From the NCBI GenBank assembly GCA_007693965.1, contig RECQ01000065.1, forward strand, positions 1-64,000: 64,000 bases of DNA, written 5' to 3'. The notes beneath the pieces were generated by a model. That model made no database searches. It was not told the DNA's origin and saw nothing but the letters and a program-made list of their open reading frames with translations. Positions 8,958 through 16,260 of this stretch are shown here, in pieces. This DNA comes from Phycisphaeraceae bacterium. Its GTDB lineage: Bacteria; Planctomycetota; Phycisphaerae; Phycisphaerales; UBA1924. Within the stretch, counting starts at the first letter, position 1. The number at the start of each line of letters is the position of its first letter. Position numbers and translations under genes: made by a program.

Positions 8958-9890
8958 GTGCGCCGCATCCAGCTCGCCGACAACCTCGAGGCGCTGCGGA
9001 CGCTCGATGACGGCCTCGCGGATCTGATCTACATCGACCCGCCCTTCAACACCGGGCGGGAGCGTCGGCATGAGCAGATCCGGGTCGTGCAGAGCGACAC
9101 GGGCGCCCGGACCGGCTTCGCGGGTCGGCGCTACGACGCCGCGACCATCGGCAGTCATTCATTCGCCGACTGCTTCGACGACTACCTCGCCTTCCTCGAG
9201 CCGCGGCTGGCGGAGGGCTGGCGCGTTCTCGCCGACGACGGCACGCTGTATGTCCACCTCGACTGGCGCGAGTCGCACTATGTCAAGGTGCTGCTGGACG
9301 CGATGGTGGGGCGTGAGCGCTTCCTGAACGAGATCATCTGGGCCTACGACTACGGCGGCCGCACGAAGAAGCGCTGGCCTCCCAAGCACGATGTGATTCT
9401 CGTCTATGTGAAGGACCCCAAGCGCTACACCTTCAACGCCGATGCGGTGGACCGAATTCCCTACATGGCGCCGGGTCTGGTCGGCGCCGAGAAGGCGGCG
9501 CTGGGCAAGCTGCCCACCGACACCTGGTGGCACACCATCGTCCCCACCAACAGCCGCGAGAAGACGGGCTATCCCACGCAGAAGCCGCTGGGGATCCTGC
9601 GCCGCATCGTGGCGGCGTCGAGCGATCCCGGCGACCTGGTGCTCGATTTCTTCGCCGGCAGCGGCACGACCGGCGCCGCCTGTCTGGAGCTGGGGCGGGA
9701 GTTCATCCTGATTGATGAGAGCCCCGGCGCCATGGAGGTGATGGCGAAGCGCTTCGAAGGGGTTCCGGGGGCGTCAGAGATCGAGTGGGTCGGACGCAGC
9801 CCGGCGGGCGCAACAGCGCCCTCCGACGCTATGCTTCCGGAGGTCGTCGTCCGCAGTGACAGCGATCGAGAAAGACACCGATCCCCATGA
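8958..9890 (+). CDS. Site-specific DNA methyltransferase (beta-class N4/N6 type), second copy
   Basis: A 310-residue DNA methylase with DPPFNTGRE at residues 27-33 and the SAM-binding motif LDFFAGSGTTG at 229-239. The segment WHTIVPTNSREKTGYPTQKP is typical of this family. It is clearly related to the reverse-strand enzyme ending at 7115 but has a longer loop after the DPPF motif (about 40 extra residues) and a polar C-terminal tail. GAGGGAG sits 8 bases before the GTG start. The 3' end overlaps the polyprenyl synthase start by the tetramer ATGA, so the two are likely translationally coupled. The target sequence cannot be inferred. Confidence 0.87.
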   Translation: MRRIQLADNLEALRTLDDGLADLIYIDPPFNTGRERRHEQIRVVQSDTGARTGFAGRRYDAATIGSHSFADCFDDYLAFLEPRLAEGWRVLADDGTLYVHLDWRESHYVKVLLDAMVGRERFLNEIIWAYDYGGRTKKRWPPKHDVILVYVKDPKRYTFNADAVDRIPYMAPGLVGAEKAALGKLPTDTWWHTIVPTNSREKTGYPTQKPLGILRRIVAASSDPGDLVLDFFAGSGTTGAACLELGREFILIDESPGAMEVMAKRFEGVPGASEIEWVGRSPAGATAPSDAMLPEVVVRSDSDRERHRSP

Positions 9891-10903
9891 CGAGCATTCT
9901 CGATGTCGCCCCTGAGCACGCCCCCGTCGCCGCCGCACTGGCGGAGTCGCTGCTGCATGTGGAGGAGGCCTTCGAGCTTCAGCTTCGTTCCGATCTGCCC
10001 CCAGTCGAGGATCTGTGCCGCCATGTCGAGCGGTACCGCGGCAAGATGCTCCGGCCCACCATGGTTCTGCTCTCGGGCATGGCGGCGGGCGCGCCGCGGG
10101 AAGGTGTGATCGGCGATGACCACATCACCATCGCCGCGGTGACGGAGATGGTGCACCTGGCGACGCTCGTCCACGATGATGTTCTCGACGAGGCCGAGAC
10201 CCGCCGCCGCGGCGACACGGTGAACCGCCTCCGCGGCAACGAGGTGGCGGTGATCCTCGGTGATTACCTGATCTCCAAGGCGTTCCACTTGTGCTCGCAG
10301 CTCGATTCGCAGGACGCCGCCCTGCGCATCGGCGAGGTGACCAATCGCGTCTGCGAGGGCGAGCTGCTCCAGCTCCACCACCGCGACAATCACTCGCTGG
10401 ACGAGGACACCTACTTCGAAATCATCCGGCGCAAGACGGCGTCCTTGATCGGTGTGGCCTGCGAACTTGGGGCGAGCCGTTCGGGCGCTTCGTCGGATGT
10501 GCAGTACCGCTTCCGCGACTATGGCGAGAAGCTGGGCATGGCCTTCCAGATCCGCGACGACCTGCTGGACATCACCGGCGACGAGATGGTGGTCGGCAAG
10601 TCGCTGGGCAAGGACCTGGAGAAGGGCAAGCTCACGCTCCCCATGATCCACCACCTCCAGACCGCCGACCCCATGACCCGTGGGCGCACGCTGGTCCTGC
10701 TGGATGACTTCCGGGCCGATTCGCCCGAGCACCAAGGCGCCGCCCTGGAGGCGATCCGCTCCACCGGCTCGATCGAATACGCCCTGAGCGAGGCCCGGCG
10801 TCTGGTCAGCGAGGCGAAGGCCTCGCTGGATGCGGTCGTGGATTCCCCCGCCCGGGCCCTGATGCTCGACCTGGCCGAGGCGGTGCTGGCGCGGGAGCAT
10901 TGA
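9887..10903 (+). CDS. Polyprenyl (isoprenyl) diphosphate synthase
   Basis: Head-to-tail condensation of isopentenyl diphosphate with an allylic diphosphate, giving all-trans polyprenyl diphosphates for quinone side chains. Both aspartate-rich motifs are present: DDVLD at residues 97-101 (in VHDDVLDEAETRRRG) and DDLLD at 224-228 (in FQIRDDLLDITGD), followed by the lysine-rich GKSLGKDLEKGKLTLP. The length of 338 residues fits the long-chain class (octaprenyl or heptaprenyl synthases). Residues before the first motif (MVHLATLVH) lack bulky aromatics near the -5 position, consistent with a medium or long chain, but product length is not proven. It overlaps the upstream methyltransferase gene by 4 bases. 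Confidence 0.9.
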   Translation: MTSILDVAPEHAPVAAALAESLLHVEEAFELQLRSDLPPVEDLCRHVERYRGKMLRPTMVLLSGMAAGAPREGVIGDDHITIAAVTEMVHLATLVHDDVLDEAETRRRGDTVNRLRGNEVAVILGDYLISKAFHLCSQLDSQDAALRIGEVTNRVCEGELLQLHHRDNHSLDEDTYFEIIRRKTASLIGVACELGASRSGASSDVQYRFRDYGEKLGMAFQIRDDLLDITGDEMVVGKSLGKDLEKGKLTLPMIHHLQTADPMTRGRTLVLLDDFRADSPEHQGAALEAIRSTGSIEYALSEARRLVSEAKASLDAVVDSPARALMLDLAEAVLAREH

Positions 10904-10913
10904 AGGCCGTGCG

Positions 10914-10952
10914 CCCGCCCGGGCGCCGGTTGTCGAGGCGCCGCCGGGCGGG
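10914..10952 (+). terminator. GC-rich hairpin after the polyprenyl synthase gene, possible terminator
   Basis: CCCGCCCGGGCGCC pairs with downstream GGCGCCGCCGGGCGGG around a 9-base loop, 10 bases after the stop codon. There is no following T-run, so factor-independent termination is uncertain. Confidence 0.35.
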
Positions 10953-11036
10953 TACAGTGGTCGGTTCGTCAGAGTTCCACCCGTCGCCCGGCCCCACTGG
11001 TCCGGGCCAACAAGTCCACGACGGAGATTTTCGCAG

Positions 11037-11279
11037 ATGAGCAGGTTTTCCCGATTCGGTCCCGGTCCCAGCGTCAAGGTCGTCAAGAAGAGCGGCAAGG
11101 ACGTTGAGTATGTGGACTACAAGGACGTCGAGTCGCTTCGCCGCATGATGAGCCCCAACGGCAAGATCTACGGCCGCAAGCGCATCGGCGTGAACGCCAA
11201 GAACCAGCGCAAGATCGCCCAGGCGATCAAGCGGGCCCGTTTCATGGGTCTGTTGCCGTACACCTCGGCCACGCTTTGA
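11037..11279 (+). CDS. rpsR: Small ribosomal subunit protein bS18
   Basis: An 80-residue protein with the bS18 signature: VDYKDVESLRRMMSPNGKI, then GRKRIGVNAKNQRKIAQAI and the C-terminal KRARFMGLLPYT. It binds the small-subunit platform next to bS6. In most bacteria rpsR sits between rpsF/ssb and rplI; here it stands alone, followed 31 bases later by an LptF/LptG-like permease gene. Some genomes of this group carry more than one S18 copy, which I cannot check here. Confidence 0.95.
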   Translation: MSRFSRFGPGPSVKVVKKSGKDVEYVDYKDVESLRRMMSPNGKIYGRKRIGVNAKNQRKIAQAIKRARFMGLLPYTSATL

Positions 11280-11310
11280 GCCGGGGGCCTCGCGGCCCTG
11301 AACCAGATTG

Positions 11311-12957
11311 ATGCTCCGAGCGCCCACAATGCTCTGGCGACTTCTGCTGTCGGAGCTGTGGCGTATTCTCATCCTGAGCGCCGCGGCGGTTGTGACGGTG
11401 ATCGCCTTCGCCGCCACTGTGCTGCCGCTCGCATCGGGGGAGCTCGGCCCGCTCACCGCGATCAAGTTCATGCTGCTGGCGATCCCGCCGATGCTGCAGT
11501 TCGCGCTGCCCTTCGCAGCAGGGTTCGCGGCGACGCTGGCCTACCACCGCTTCGCGACGGACAACGAGGCCCTCGCCGCCAGCGCCGGAGGCGTGAGCCA
11601 CCGGGCGAAGCTGTTGCCCGCCGCGGCGACGGGGCTCGTCCTCGCCATCGCGCTGGCGGCGCTCACCAACCTGGTGATTCCCCGCTTCTTCCGCGCCATG
11701 GAGATGCTCATCAGCCGCGATGCGGCCAGCCTGATCGCCGGCGCTATCCAGCGGGGTGAGTCGGTTGACATCGCGGGCATGCTGGTGCGCGCTGACGAGG
11801 CGCTGCGCCTGGGGCCGGACCCTGCTTCCGGCGCCATCGACCGACTTGTCCTCAAAGGCGTCCTCGCAATCACGACTGATTCTGAGGGCGACATCACGAC
11901 CGACGTCATCGCCGAGCGCGCCGACGTCTGGCTCTTCTCGCGGCGCGACGGCGCCGAGGACACGACCATCGTCTCGATGCGCCTCCGCGGCGCCTCGTGG
12001 TGGCACGAGGATGAATACGGCGATCACGGTGAACTGGATCCCCGGCCCATCGCGTTCCGTCACGGCGTGTCGAGCCGTGTGAAATATCTGACGTTCTTCG
12101 AGCTGCGCGAACTTCTGCGTAATCCGGATGAGCATCCCCACGTCGATGGCGCCCGCCGCAGGCTCGCTGCCCAGGTCAGCTCGTGGCTGGCGCTGAATGA
12201 AATCCATGCGGCGCTCGGGGTTGAGGCCAGATTGAGCCTGACGCGGGGCGAGACCGACTCGCTCACGCTCCGCGCATCGGGGATCGAACCTGATGGCGAA
12301 CGCTGGCGCCTGGCGCCGGACGAATCGACCGGCAAGATCGAGCTGCATGTACGGCAGGAGGATGGCGTGCGCCGGCGCCACGTCGCCGATGGTGGCTGGT
12401 TGACGTTGCAGGTCGATGAGACGGAGGGCGTGACGCGCCTCGGCGTCAATCTGCAGAACGTGGTCACGCCGGAGGCGGCTGAATCGCGGCGCGCTTCACT
12501 CGAGTACAGCGGTCTGCGGCTGAACAACGATCCGTCCCCGTCTGTTTTTCAGCGTTCGTCGCAGGAGCTGGTGGATTCGATCGAGCCGGTCGAGCGAGCC
12601 GGGGCGGGCGAGGACTCGATCGGTCGCATGCGGGACGCGGCACATCAGATCCAGCGTCAGAATGATCGCCTGTACAGGCAGGTCATCGCGCGCCACCACG
12701 AGCGATTCGGGCTGTCCGTGGCGTGTCTTGTCATGACGCTCACCGGGGCTGTGATGGCGCTTCGCCTGCGCGAGGGGGCGCCGCTGGTGGTCTACCTGTG
12801 GAGCTTCTTCCCGGCGCTGGCGTCGGTCATCACGATCAGCGGCGGCAAGAGCCTCGCGACGGGCAGCCTTGCGCTCGGCCTTTTCATCGTGTGGGCGGGC
12901 GTGGCCGGGCTGGCGCTGTACACGCTGATCGTCTATCTCGACAAGCGCCGTCACTGA
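11311..12957 (+). CDS. LptF/LptG family permease (lipopolysaccharide export, YjgP/YjgQ)
   Basis: A 548-residue inner-membrane protein. About three hydrophobic segments occupy the first 130 residues (LLSELWRILILSAAAVV; FMLLAIPPMLQFALPFAAG; a third near LVLAIALAALTNLVIP), then a large periplasmic region of about 300 residues, and three more membrane segments at the end. This six-helix, split-by-beta-domain layout and the start sequence fit the LptF/LptG permeases, which with the LptB ATPase extract lipopolysaccharide and pass it to LptC. The periplasmic part is longer than usual. No second permease or LptB is nearby. Start sites ATG 11311 and ATG 11329 are both possible; neither has a strong ribosome binding site. 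Confidence 0.75.
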   Translation: MLRAPTMLWRLLLSELWRILILSAAAVVTVIAFAATVLPLASGELGPLTAIKFMLLAIPPMLQFALPFAAGFAATLAYHRFATDNEALAASAGGVSHRAKLLPAAATGLVLAIALAALTNLVIPRFFRAMEMLISRDAASLIAGAIQRGESVDIAGMLVRADEALRLGPDPASGAIDRLVLKGVLAITTDSEGDITTDVIAERADVWLFSRRDGAEDTTIVSMRLRGASWWHEDEYGDHGELDPRPIAFRHGVSSRVKYLTFFELRELLRNPDEHPHVDGARRRLAAQVSSWLALNEIHAALGVEARLSLTRGETDSLTLRASGIEPDGERWRLAPDESTGKIELHVRQEDGVRRRHVADGGWLTLQVDETEGVTRLGVNLQNVVTPEAAESRRASLEYSGLRLNNDPSPSVFQRSSQELVDSIEPVERAGAGEDSIGRMRDAAHQIQRQNDRLYRQVIARHHERFGLSVACLVMTLTGAVMALRLREGAPLVVYLWSFFPALASVITISGGKSLATGSLALGLFIVWAGVAGLALYTLIVYLDKRRH

Positions 12958-12973
12958 AGCGGCGGCCCGGGCG

Positions 12974-14725
12974 TCAGCCGCCCGAGGCCCGCCACCGCCA
13001 CGTCTCGCCAGCCGACAGGTGGACGCGATGGTTCTCGACGACTCCATCATGCGTTCGGATGCGCACGCGCACGGTCTCGGTGTTCTCCAGCTCGTTGGCG
13101 ATGGTGAGCGAAGCGTCGGGCGAGAGTGATTCGAAGATCTTCACGCCCGATCGGGCGCCCTTCAGACGCACGTCCTCCATGCGCACACGCAACGCGCCCA
13201 TGAGCATCGCGACCGGGCCGGACTGGTCGATCGTCGGACGGTTGCCCAGGATCAGCAGGTCGGCGACGCCCTCCGCGGGAACACGCATCACCTCGTAAAC
13301 GCCTTCGGGATCCGACAGGTGCGTCGCGAGCTCATCATCGAAGCGCACGGCGATGTAGGCGGCGTCCTCCGACTCGAGCAGCGCCGCCGCCCTTTCGTAC
13401 GAGGGTTTGCGCCACATCGTGTTGAGGTGGTGCTGGAGGGCGAAGGTGTGGTGGAGGTGGGTCACCGGGGGCGAGCCGTCGCTGGCCTGATTCAACTGAT
13501 CGGCCAGATCGACCATCCATGCCGAGCGCTCCAGATCGAACTTGTTGGTGGGGCGCAAGTGGTGGTAGCCGACGTAGAAGCCGATGAGGGCGATGGCGCA
13601 CGCCGCGGTCAGCAGTGCTTGGCGCGTGCGGGGCTTGAACGCCGCGGCGAGGTCGGCCAGTTCACGGCCCGCGAGGAGCGAGCCAGCGGCCATGAGGGGA
13701 AGGATGTGGTCGGGACGCTGGCGCGACGCGAACGAGAAGAGCACGATCCCGCCGACCATCCAACAGAAACAGAACCGCTCAAGGCGACGACGCCGGTCGT
13801 CGGTCTCGGGGCGCTTCAGAACCCGCCACAGACCGATGAACGCGAAGACGCTCCAGGGCGCGAGCCGCGACAGGTAGTAGAGCGTCGGTTTGTAGAAGCC
13901 CGAGCCGGGCATGCGCTCGGATTCGCCCCCGACTGCGTGGCGCACCAGTTCGCGGCCCATCATCTTGTCGATGAGCGGCTGGCCCATCTGGAGGTAGGCC
14001 GCGGCGAACCAGCCCCCGGTGATGAGAAGGAAGAGGCAGACGCCGAGGAGGTGCGAACCGCGCAGCGGCGCCGGCCTGCCGGATCGTTTCTCCCACACGA
14101 CGGCGAGGAGGCCGAAGAGCGCGAGCAGAACGCCGAGCGGCCCCTTGGTCAGCGTCGCTGCTGCAGCCGCCAGCCAGAAGCAGGTCCAGCCGCCGCCCCG
14201 GGACCAGGCGCGATACGCCAGCAGCGCGGCGAGCGTCACGGTGAAGGCGAAGAGGGCGTCGGTCCGGGCCAGGGCGACGTGCTTGGCGGTGGCCATCGTC
14301 AGCAGGCACGCGAGGGCGCCGAGGAAACCGGCGGCCGGGCTGAACCACTTTCGTCCGGCCCAGTTGACCAGGAGCGCGACGCCGAGCATCGCCAGACCGG
14401 TGGGCAGGTACAGCGTGAGCTGGGTGACGCGGTCGCCGGGCAGCGAGAGGATCGACACCAGCCAGGTGTAGAGCGGCGGCTTCGAGGTGATGTCGTCGCG
14501 CCAGTCCGTCTGCACCAGCCAGTTCCCGTTGCGCAGGATGTCGAGCGCGTAAGCGACGGGGCGCTGCTGATCGCGGTCGGCGATGTCATCGGGTGAGGCG
14601 AGTCGGATCGCGAAGATCGCCAGCCATATGAGGAAAAGAATCCACACCGCGCGCCAGGGGCGGCTTCGATCCGCCGGGTTGTCTTCGGTTCGCACTTGCA
14701 CTGCATCGGATCCTGGCGCCGACAT
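12974..14725 (-). CDS. Glycosyltransferase family 39 membrane protein (ArnT/PMT-like)
   Basis: A 583-residue polytopic membrane protein with about 10-12 hydrophobic segments. After the first segment comes a periplasmic loop with DDIADRDQQRPVAYALDILR and DDITSKPPLYTWL, the acidic motif and the KPPLYTW signature typical of GT39/ArnT-like transferases that use polyprenyl-phosphate sugars as donors. The last 150 residues form a soluble C-terminal domain. Its ATG overlaps the stop of the LAB_N gene (TGATG), indicating translational coupling in a three-gene operon with a GT2 enzyme that would make the lipid-linked sugar. The acceptor, probably lipid A or another envelope glycolipid, is inferred. 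Confidence 0.85.
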   Translation of the reverse strand: MSAPGSDAVQVRTEDNPADRSRPWRAVWILFLIWLAIFAIRLASPDDIADRDQQRPVAYALDILRNGNWLVQTDWRDDITSKPPLYTWLVSILSLPGDRVTQLTLYLPTGLAMLGVALLVNWAGRKWFSPAAGFLGALACLLTMATAKHVALARTDALFAFTVTLAALLAYRAWSRGGGWTCFWLAAAAATLTKGPLGVLLALFGLLAVVWEKRSGRPAPLRGSHLLGVCLFLLITGGWFAAAYLQMGQPLIDKMMGRELVRHAVGGESERMPGSGFYKPTLYYLSRLAPWSVFAFIGLWRVLKRPETDDRRRRLERFCFCWMVGGIVLFSFASRQRPDHILPLMAAGSLLAGRELADLAAAFKPRTRQALLTAACAIALIGFYVGYHHLRPTNKFDLERSAWMVDLADQLNQASDGSPPVTHLHHTFALQHHLNTMWRKPSYERAAALLESEDAAYIAVRFDDELATHLSDPEGVYEVMRVPAEGVADLLILGNRPTIDQSGPVAMLMGALRVRMEDVRLKGARSGVKIFESLSPDASLTIANELENTETVRVRIRTHDGVVENHRVHLSAGETWRWRASGG

Positions 14726-15078
14726 CAGTTCGGCGGCTGACTTCTCTTCGAAACGAAGTGTATGAACCACAGATTGCGAGCGTACACGAGCACGCCCGTC
14801 GATTGTCCCACGACGCCGACGATGTCCTTCCGCCAGACGAAGTAGATCATGAGCATCACCCCGCCACAAATACTGAACCACCAGAAGATGGGCGGCACGG
14901 TGCTGACGCGCCGCTTCTCGGTGACGATCCACTGCACCGCCATGCGCAGAAAGAAGGCGACCTGTCCCATCACGCCGAGGAGCAGCCAGTGCATGCCGGA
15001 ATAGCTCGACATGTTGAGCAGACGGAGCAGCCAGTCGCGTTCATCGGGGATTTGGGCGAGCGTCAGAAATTCAAGCAT
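14725..15078 (-). CDS. LAB_N domain membrane protein (lipid A biosynthesis N-terminal domain)
   Basis: A 117-residue protein with three hydrophobic segments (HWLLLGVMGQVAFFLRMAVQ; FWWFSICGGVMLMIYFVW; GQSTGVLVYARNLWFI). It matches the LAB_N domain, found fused to LpxB in some bacteria and stand-alone beside glycosyltransferases in others; stand-alone members often sit with ArnC/ArnT-like genes. A role as a small subunit or translocator for lipid-linked sugar is inference. It overlaps the GT2 gene by 8 bases and the GT39 gene by 1 base. Confidence 0.82.
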   Translation of the reverse strand: MLEFLTLAQIPDERDWLLRLLNMSSYSGMHWLLLGVMGQVAFFLRMAVQWIVTEKRRVSTVPPIFWWFSICGGVMLMIYFVWRKDIVGVVGQSTGVLVYARNLWFIHFVSKRSQPPN

Positions 15079-15850
15079 TGGCCTTCTCCGATCCAGTATC
15101 GATGAGGCGCTGCGGCGCCAGAGTCTCGGTGTATTCGACAGGGCGCAGTCGGCTGAACATCCATCGGGCCGCGAAGAGGTCGCGAAGTCCCGGCAGGGCC
15201 CGGTTCCACATGCCGTACTTCGCCTCGCCGCTGTGTCGGGGCCTGTGCCCCACATCGCGCTCGATCACCGTGTAGCCGAGCCGGTGCGCATAGATGGGCA
15301 TGAATCGGTGCATCCCCCGGTACTGGAGCGGGAGCTGGAGGCCGACCTCGCGACGGAAGACGCGGCATGAGCAGCCGGTGTCGCGGATGGTGTCGCCGAG
15401 AAAGGCCGAGCGAAACCACCGGCCGACCCCGCTGCTGAACCGCCGCACGAGCGTATTCCGGTCATTGCGGCGGGCGCGATGGCCCTGGACCCAGTCGGCC
15501 CCGGTTTCGTGCAGGGCCTCCACCAGGCGTGGAATGTCCGCCGGATCGTTCTGCAGGTCGGCGTCCAGCATGGCGATCAGCGACCCGCGGGAGGCCCTGA
15601 TGCCGGCATGAAACGCCGCGCTCTGGCCCGCGTTCCGCTGCAGCCGCACCAGTCGAAGCCAGGGGCGACCGTCCATGAGCCCGATGCATCGCTCTACGGT
15701 CTGGTCCGTCGAGCCGTCGTCGACGATCAACAGCTCCCCCGGCGACTGCATGGTGGCGAAGACCGCCTCGACCTCACGCACGAGGGGCTCGATGTTGTCC
15801 TCTTCGTTGTACGCCGGCGCGATCACCGACAGCTCTGGGCTCGCGTGCAT
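15071..15850 (-). CDS. Glycosyltransferase family 2, polyprenyl-phosphate glycosyltransferase type
   Basis: A 259-residue GT-A fold enzyme without membrane helices. Motifs: SVIAPAYNEEDNIEPLV at the N-terminus, IVDDGSTDQT, and the metal-binding MLDADLQNDPADIP. GHRARRNDRN and FRREVGLQLP follow in the acceptor part. It resembles DPM1/ArnC-like enzymes that transfer a sugar from a nucleotide donor to polyprenyl phosphate. It is the first gene of the operon with the LAB_N and GT39 genes, so the likely pathway is: this enzyme loads undecaprenyl phosphate, LAB_N assists, GT39 transfers the sugar outside. GAGG lies 6-10 bases before the ATG. The sugar is unknown. Confidence 0.88.
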   Translation of the reverse strand: MHASPELSVIAPAYNEEDNIEPLVREVEAVFATMQSPGELLIVDDGSTDQTVERCIGLMDGRPWLRLVRLQRNAGQSAAFHAGIRASRGSLIAMLDADLQNDPADIPRLVEALHETGADWVQGHRARRNDRNTLVRRFSSGVGRWFRSAFLGDTIRDTGCSCRVFRREVGLQLPLQYRGMHRFMPIYAHRLGYTVIERDVGHRPRHSGEAKYGMWNRALPGLRDLFAARWMFSRLRPVEYTETLAPQRLIDTGSEKANA

Positions 15851-16260
15851 CGGTCCTCGCTCGCAGGAGTGGTCGCCACCTGTGAGAACAGGATACGGAT
15901 TCTCAGACCCTGGGTGTCTCCGGGCCGCCTGTTGCAGGGTTTGAGGGGGGTGATTGTCCCGATAAAGGAGTGTCTGTCCGTCTGGCCGAGGCGGGCAGGA
16001 CGGCGCTTTTGCGGATATGGGGAATCCAACTGGGGGTTGGTCCAGAAACCCACTCATGTGTCGTCGGTCGTCCATGCTGCACCAAGGGCCGATTCGTGGG
16101 TTCTTCGGACCACCGAGAATCCCCACAGTGTCCCAAGATCGGGTTTAAGGGTGGAAAAGAGCCTGCAGGGCATTAGACTCATAGGATTGAACCACGCGTG
16201 GCTGCCGCAGCCTTGGCGCTGTGTCTGCACGCTCGCCCACACATCTTGAGGGAGCCAAGA
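15851..16260. other. Divergent intergenic region between the GT2 operon and the subtilase gene
   Basis: About 410 bp separating divergently transcribed genes; promoters for both must lie here. I cannot identify convincing promoter hexamers, a riboswitch or an RNA gene. A few long frames cross it but none has coding character or a ribosome binding site. Confidence 0.45.

Noticed and set aside
7115-9890. A restriction-modification system
   Set aside because: Two methyltransferases are present, but neighbouring genes are a membrane zinc-ribbon protein, a small-molecule-type methyltransferase and a polyprenyl synthase; no endonuclease motif was found.
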